Below are positions 59,944 to 64,000 of a stretch of DNA of 64,000 nucleotides, one piece after another (positions within the stretch are counted from its first letter, which is position 1; every line of letters starts with the position of its first letter). The stretch is from Adiantum capillus-veneris (taxonomy: Eukaryota > Streptophyta > Polypodiopsida > Polypodiales > Pteridaceae), in assembly GCA_014529385.2 (NCBI GenBank), contig CM043958.1, positions 89,365,025-89,429,024 on the forward strand, given 5' to 3'. The notes under the pieces are model-generated. The model did not search any database. It was not told the origin of the DNA and saw only the letters and a list, made by a program, of their open reading frames with translations. The translations under genes and the position numbers were made by a program.

Positions 59944-61335
59944 TCACAGATCATCGTCAGTGTCGAACACACCAATCATATCATCTACTTCATCCACATC
60001 TAAGCATTTTGAAGCTATCTCCCATTCCATATCATGGTCGTCGTCAACTTCTCTAGCAATGGATCCGTGGATTTGGAAGACACCATAGTGCTCTTGTGTT
60101 GCTCTTGTTGCAATGTTCCCCCTGTCACGTGCAGCGGAATTGAAATGGTGAAGATCTAGGTTTTACACTTCCACAAATCCTCTTCTTCCCTTCCTTGTGT
60201 TAGTGATTGAGAGGGAGAGGAGGAGAGTGACAACCCGATGGGGTCCCAAACAACCCTCTCCAGGGCCCCCACATCGTTGCCAATGTGGTATTTGCTTTAG
60301 ATTGCGTAAATGGAATGTACACGCATGCAATACCTCAACTGCAGACTCTATTGAGTCCAATGACGATTATCGCCGCGGTAACTCCTCAAGATGAAGCACC
60401 TCCGGGGCTGATCTGATACACCTTTGGATCCGTCTCGATGTGGCATTGTGGATGGCCACCAAGGGAATGATCTGGGGCTGAATTGCGCTCCCGATGTGAG
60501 AGGAATGAAGGGCTGAAAACGTAGATCTTGACGATGACGATGATGGACAGCAATGGGAGCACTCGATGACGGCGAAAGAAAGGCCGAGGAGAGGCTCGAT
60601 GGGCTGTTGAGGTACGACCGCAACGGGGATGGCTAGCGAATGCAAATCCGAGCCAATCCGACGAGGGAAAGGCTGAAAACTGAAAACGCTACGGCTGATC
60701 TGCACAGAGAGATGGCAATAGGGCTGATCTGGCGTGTAGAAACAAAAATACTATGGCTGGTTGCTCTTGCAGAAAACGCCACGCTGAGGTGGACTCCAAA
60801 ACTCTAGGGCTGATGGGAGCTAAAAACGATGGGCTGATGTGCTCCTTTAGCTAGCGCTAGGAAACCCACTACAGATCGATGCCACCTCTGTCAAATTCCT
60901 ACAATTAAATCATAAAATGATTTATTTATAAGTTTGACCACGAAGTTAGTTTCTGTGTGAAATTATCGCGCATCTGTCCACATGGGAATCCCACTGACGC
61001 GGGAAATGGCTCGTTGGATTTCTCTAACCTAAAACTATATGCACGTCATGCCAGATGCCCGCCGTAGTGTAATAACATCTGACAAAACGCGTGTACAAAC
61101 CATTTATGCAAGAGGGTTCTAAAATTGGAAAATTGGCTCTAGAAAAGATGATGAAGCATGTCCACGTGGCACATAGCGCCGTGTGCACGTGACACCCCCT
61201 CTCAGCTCCTAGAATGGAAGACCGACCAGGAAGCTCGAGTGAGCAATCCGCAACTAAAAAGAGAGGGTTTTGTGGACGAGGATATCTGCTACAGAACTCT
61301 GAGGTCAAATAGTACCTAGCTAGTATATCATCCAA
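59944..61335 (-). pseudogene. Second hAT transposase C-terminal fragment, interrupted by a solo LTR
   Basis: On the minus strand, coding right of the LTR (61335-61195) ends SSILGAERG. It rejoins across one copy of the 5-bp duplication to NIATRATQEHYGVFQIHG, and continues through DDDHDMEWEIAS to a stop at 59944. The tail matches the one at 4781-4960, so the two are related transposases. The frame right of the LTR is less certain because it carries no diagnostic motif. No terminal repeats of this second hAT were found. Confidence 0.6.
60123..61194. mobile_element. Solo LTR (1072 bp), second copy of its family
   Basis: Starts TGTCACGTGCAGCGGAAT and ends GTGCACGTGACA, with CCCCC on both sides (60118-60122 and 61195-61199). 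The start and the interior (GCTGAAAACTG, GGCTGATCTG, GATGACGATGATGG) match the solo LTR at 35831-37087. No coding sequence. Confidence 0.88.
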
Positions 61336-61663
61336 CCACTACCCCCGAAAGACGTCGGGGAAGGAACATGTTGTCTGCTGAAAGTAAATCCAACTCTAAC
61401 AAGAATCTCCTCAACTCAATTGACTCACAAGTCGCATAACCAGCATCTGCAATAGGTAATGTTGTTGACCGCTCCAAGAAAATGCATCAAAACTAACGGT
61501 AGAGGCATAAACTACTTGTACGAGGATCGTTTCCCAACTCTTAAGTGCTCCACCCTCAACGAAAGTGTCAGAAACCTACACCTCCGGTCATATACCACAT
61601 GCCGAAATCTCCAAGCTGCTACGGGAAGTCCAAAGAATGGAACAACCAAAGATTTTGAGAAAT
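61200..61663. other. Little that can be assigned; possible hAT transposase sequence on the minus strand
   Basis: Continues upstream (minus strand) from the hAT tail fragment, but no domain is visible. It ends at the duplication base GCTAG before the next LTR. Confidence 0.45.
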
Positions 61664-61668
61664 GCTAG

Positions 61669-62188
61669 TGTCACAATCTGATGAGTGGCAGGTCCCCCAA
61701 ACACACACTGGTGATGTGGCAATAGGTCTCGGAAAACGTGCCGACAGGCTGACGTGGCAGGTCGTACGGACCTCCGTAATTTTCGTTGCCATGCTGACGT
61801 GGGAATGTACGGATTTCCGAAAATTACGCTACTGCTTTTGGCTGGTTGAAATTACACTGGCAAGCTTTTGGGACAGTTTGCTTTAATTTTGAGTTTCAAA
61901 AGCTTTTGGGGCTCTGCTTTTGAGCATCCCTTGTAAGAATAAATAAGTCTTTTGGGCCTCATTACTTAGAGCATCTAGACGCAGACTCTGAGTGTGAGTT
62001 CCCACGGACTCTTGTACTTCGCACATAGATTAAGATAAAAGAAATACCAAAAGGGGCGCCAGTCTTTGGGGCCAATACCTCTTGGCACGGAACTACGCCG
62101 GGCAGTGTCGTCTTTTGTAAATTGTTTTAGAATGAATCTTTGCTGTGTCGCGGTAGAATATTGACATGGGGTGTCCAAGTTTGTTACA
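61669..62188 (+). mobile_element. LTR with initiator Met primer site (520 bp)
   Basis: Starts TGTCACAATCTGATG and ends AAGTTTGTTACA. TGGTATCAAAGC at 62190-62201 is the primer site with one change from the standard. It is the same family as the LTR at 50442-50952. The internal region survives only for about 165 bp before a chromovirus LTR interrupts it. Confidence 0.88.
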
Positions 62189-62355
62189 GTGGTATCAAAG
62201 CGCGGCCGATTCCTCTTCTACCGGGAAATCTGATCCTTTTCTTGCGACACTTATTGATTCCAACGAGAATCACTCAACTTCTTCTCCATCTGCTAATGCG
62301 GGAGGAGATCACGAAGAAGATTTTGATGACTTAACAGAGAAAGAGTACGGGCCAT

Positions 62356-63949
62356 GTCACCAGGACGTGGCAATTGCTAACTCAAGTTATTGGTTTCTTT
62401 CCGATGATTTTTTATTAATTTCTGGGACCCTCTTTTTGAAGTTGCAAAAGGTCGGACATTGTATGGCTAGTGTGAAACAATAGTTTCACCAGCAAATGGG
62501 AACTTGGTCGGCACTGGAATTCCAGTAGTAAAAGGATGTCTAGGCTCGGTTCAAAGTCATTTAGGTCCCCTCGCCGCTATTAATAAGTTGGTGGATACTA
62601 GGAAATTAACTCAATAGAGGCACAGTGTCTAGGTGGGGTCACCCAGAGAAAATCACCCGAGAACTGGGCTACATTGCATTTTTGGATGTGGTCCCAATGG
62701 TGAAAGATGGTCAGGTGACGAGAGAGAGTCCAATGCAAGCATTTCCTAAAATTTAGGGAATTGTTATTTTGGGCCACGAAATCTTTTCGCATCATTACCT
62801 CCATAATGACAAGGGGAACATTTTATTATTCTCTTGCAAAGTCAACTGATGCACCATTTGTGAGATTTTTAAGCGGGAAGTCCAATGCACGGAAATTGCA
62901 TGCATGAGTGCCAAGTGGCACTTTTTGGCCAATTTACCACGTCTGGGAGAACAACACTCGTAACTGACTTTTTGGCGCACTTTTGAAGGCTGATTTACAA
63001 CCATTTCTCTGCATTTTTTAGCTTCCCATCACTCTACCTAGGACCAAGGAGCTCATTTACAACATTGGAAGGCATCAGATGCGTGTTTACAGGGCTGTTT
63101 TGCTACGTTTTTAACAACATGCAGGTTTTGGCAACCATGGAACTCTTCCCCTTTTGCGTCTATTTGTTCACAAATGCATTACAAGTCAAGCGCAAAAGAT
63201 GGGACACTCGATTTATGCTGGGGGGATGCTTCATTGAGAACCTGTCGTCACAGGTTAAAAGCTATTGTGTGCAAGCTTTTCCTCTCATGTACAGTGTAGT
63301 GCAAGAAGTGATGTCCTGCACACTCTACACTGCTCTCTCCCCCCCCTACGTGCAGTAACGTGATGCCCCACAAGAGGACTCTTCATTTGACCTATGTACA
63401 GTCGTGTGGTCTTATGCTTCTATGAAGAGGCAAGAGCCTCTTTGAGCAGGAACAGGTGTAGCTAACTGCTACTCCAAAAGCAGGCACCAGTGAGGGTGTT
63501 AACCTCACCTTACAGCTGCATTTTCAGCGTTGGTTATGCGCTGTTTTTGGACTGTTTTGCAGCAGTATGGAGCCAGAAGCATTGGGAACAGTGTCCCACT
63601 GCTAGAGGACAGTTCCGAGATTGTTTAGGGCTGAAAACAAGGTAAAAACCAGTAAATACAGCGAGCTGTAATTGTTGTTTTTTCGCTGAAAACAGAGGGT
63701 TTAAATCCTTGGAAGCATGGGGATTTGTTCAAGGCGAGTTTTGGGACTGTTATGCTGCCGAAATTTTGCCAGAATAGGTGTAATCTAGTTGGATACAAGC
63801 GAAGATCCCCAGGACTCTAGTTTTGTAACTTTACTCTCTAAAGGAATAAAGAAATACCGAAAGGGGCGCCAGTTTTTGGGGCCTACAGGTTGTCTACGTC
63901 TGCTCGGAGCATTCTAGCTTCCGAGCTGTGCGCTTTGAAGTGTTAATTC
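62356..63949 (+). mobile_element. Chromovirus LTR of the 39-49 kb family, opposite orientation, diverged
   Basis: Starts TGTCACCAGGACGTGGCAA and follows the reverse complement of 39346-40911 for its whole length (GAGACCC-type, GGTCGGCACTGGAATTC, ending CGGAGCATTCTAGCTTCC, then GTGTTAATTCC). It is more diverged than the two LTRs of the complete element are from each other. It is cut by the MITE at 63950, so its far end is outside the window; solo LTR or a full element cannot be told apart. Confidence 0.85.
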
Positions 63950-64000
63950 CATAGTTACCCGGAACGCGGAACAGGAACGGCGACGGGATCCCCTGCGGAA
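63950..64000. mobile_element. Start of a third CGGAAC-type hAT MITE (runs off the window)
   Basis: Begins CATAGTTACCCGG and continues with AACGCGGAACAGGAACGGC, the reverse complement of the right end of the MITE at 58065-58779. It breaks the chromovirus LTR, whose uninterrupted form at 39430 continues differently. Confidence 0.85.

Overview
The window is plant nuclear DNA dominated by nested, mostly decayed transposable elements. I recognise one cellular gene with confidence. Evidence for a land plant: a plant-type NDUFA9 gene with canonical GT-AG introns, and Ty1/copia, Ty3/gypsy (chromovirus and non-chromovirus), hAT, CACTA, SINE and endonuclease-type LINE elements, some with tRNA-primer sites usual in plants. 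The TE density, long TE-filled introns and LINE style make me suspect a fern or another large-genome non-seed plant, but that is inference.

Region 1 (1-11.4 kb): a copia pol gene is split by a 9317-bp hAT transposon (565-9881) with an 8-bp target duplication. The hAT carries a decayed BED/DUF659 transposase on the minus strand and, on the plus strand, two more decayed genes: a protein-kinase-like gene and an unrecognised gene. Each end has a tandem array of about 63 bp; the two arrays seem related and inverted. Part of the transposase has been replaced by a 5'-truncated gypsy element (integrase plus 3' LTR). Region 2 (11.4-17.4 kb): a CACTA transposase remnant with a DUF4216-like domain, then sequence I cannot assign. 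Region 3 (17.4-22.7 kb): a nearly full-length LINE on the minus strand, with an ORF1 and an ORF2 joined in frame across one TGA. Region 4 (23.26-27.0 kb): a copia derivative with 187-bp LTRs, a 5-bp target duplication and one fused GAG-protease-RT-tail frame.

Region 5 (28.8-56.3 kb): eleven minus-strand exons of NDUFA9, the complex I 39-kDa subunit. They run from 56284 down to the stop at 30707 and keep one frame across every splice junction. One intron is 21.9 kb. It holds a head-to-tail chain of LINE copies with (CT)n or (CT)n(TA)n tails, a solo LTR inside one LINE, a 9.4-kb chromovirus inside another, a hAT MITE inside that chromovirus, a SINE fragment and part of another LTR element.

Region 6 (56.3-64 kb): a second hAT MITE, a second solo LTR that interrupts a second hAT transposase tail, an LTR element with an initiator-Met primer site, and a chromovirus LTR inserted into it, which is itself cut by a third MITE at the window edge. 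Insertion order can be read from target duplications: giant hAT into copia; gypsy with the hAT; LINE, then chromovirus, then MITE inside the NDUFA9 intron. The strongest candidates for something undescribed are the multi-gene hAT with terminal inverted arrays, the LINE chain growing through its own microsatellite tails, and the conserved in-frame TGA between the LINE ORFs.
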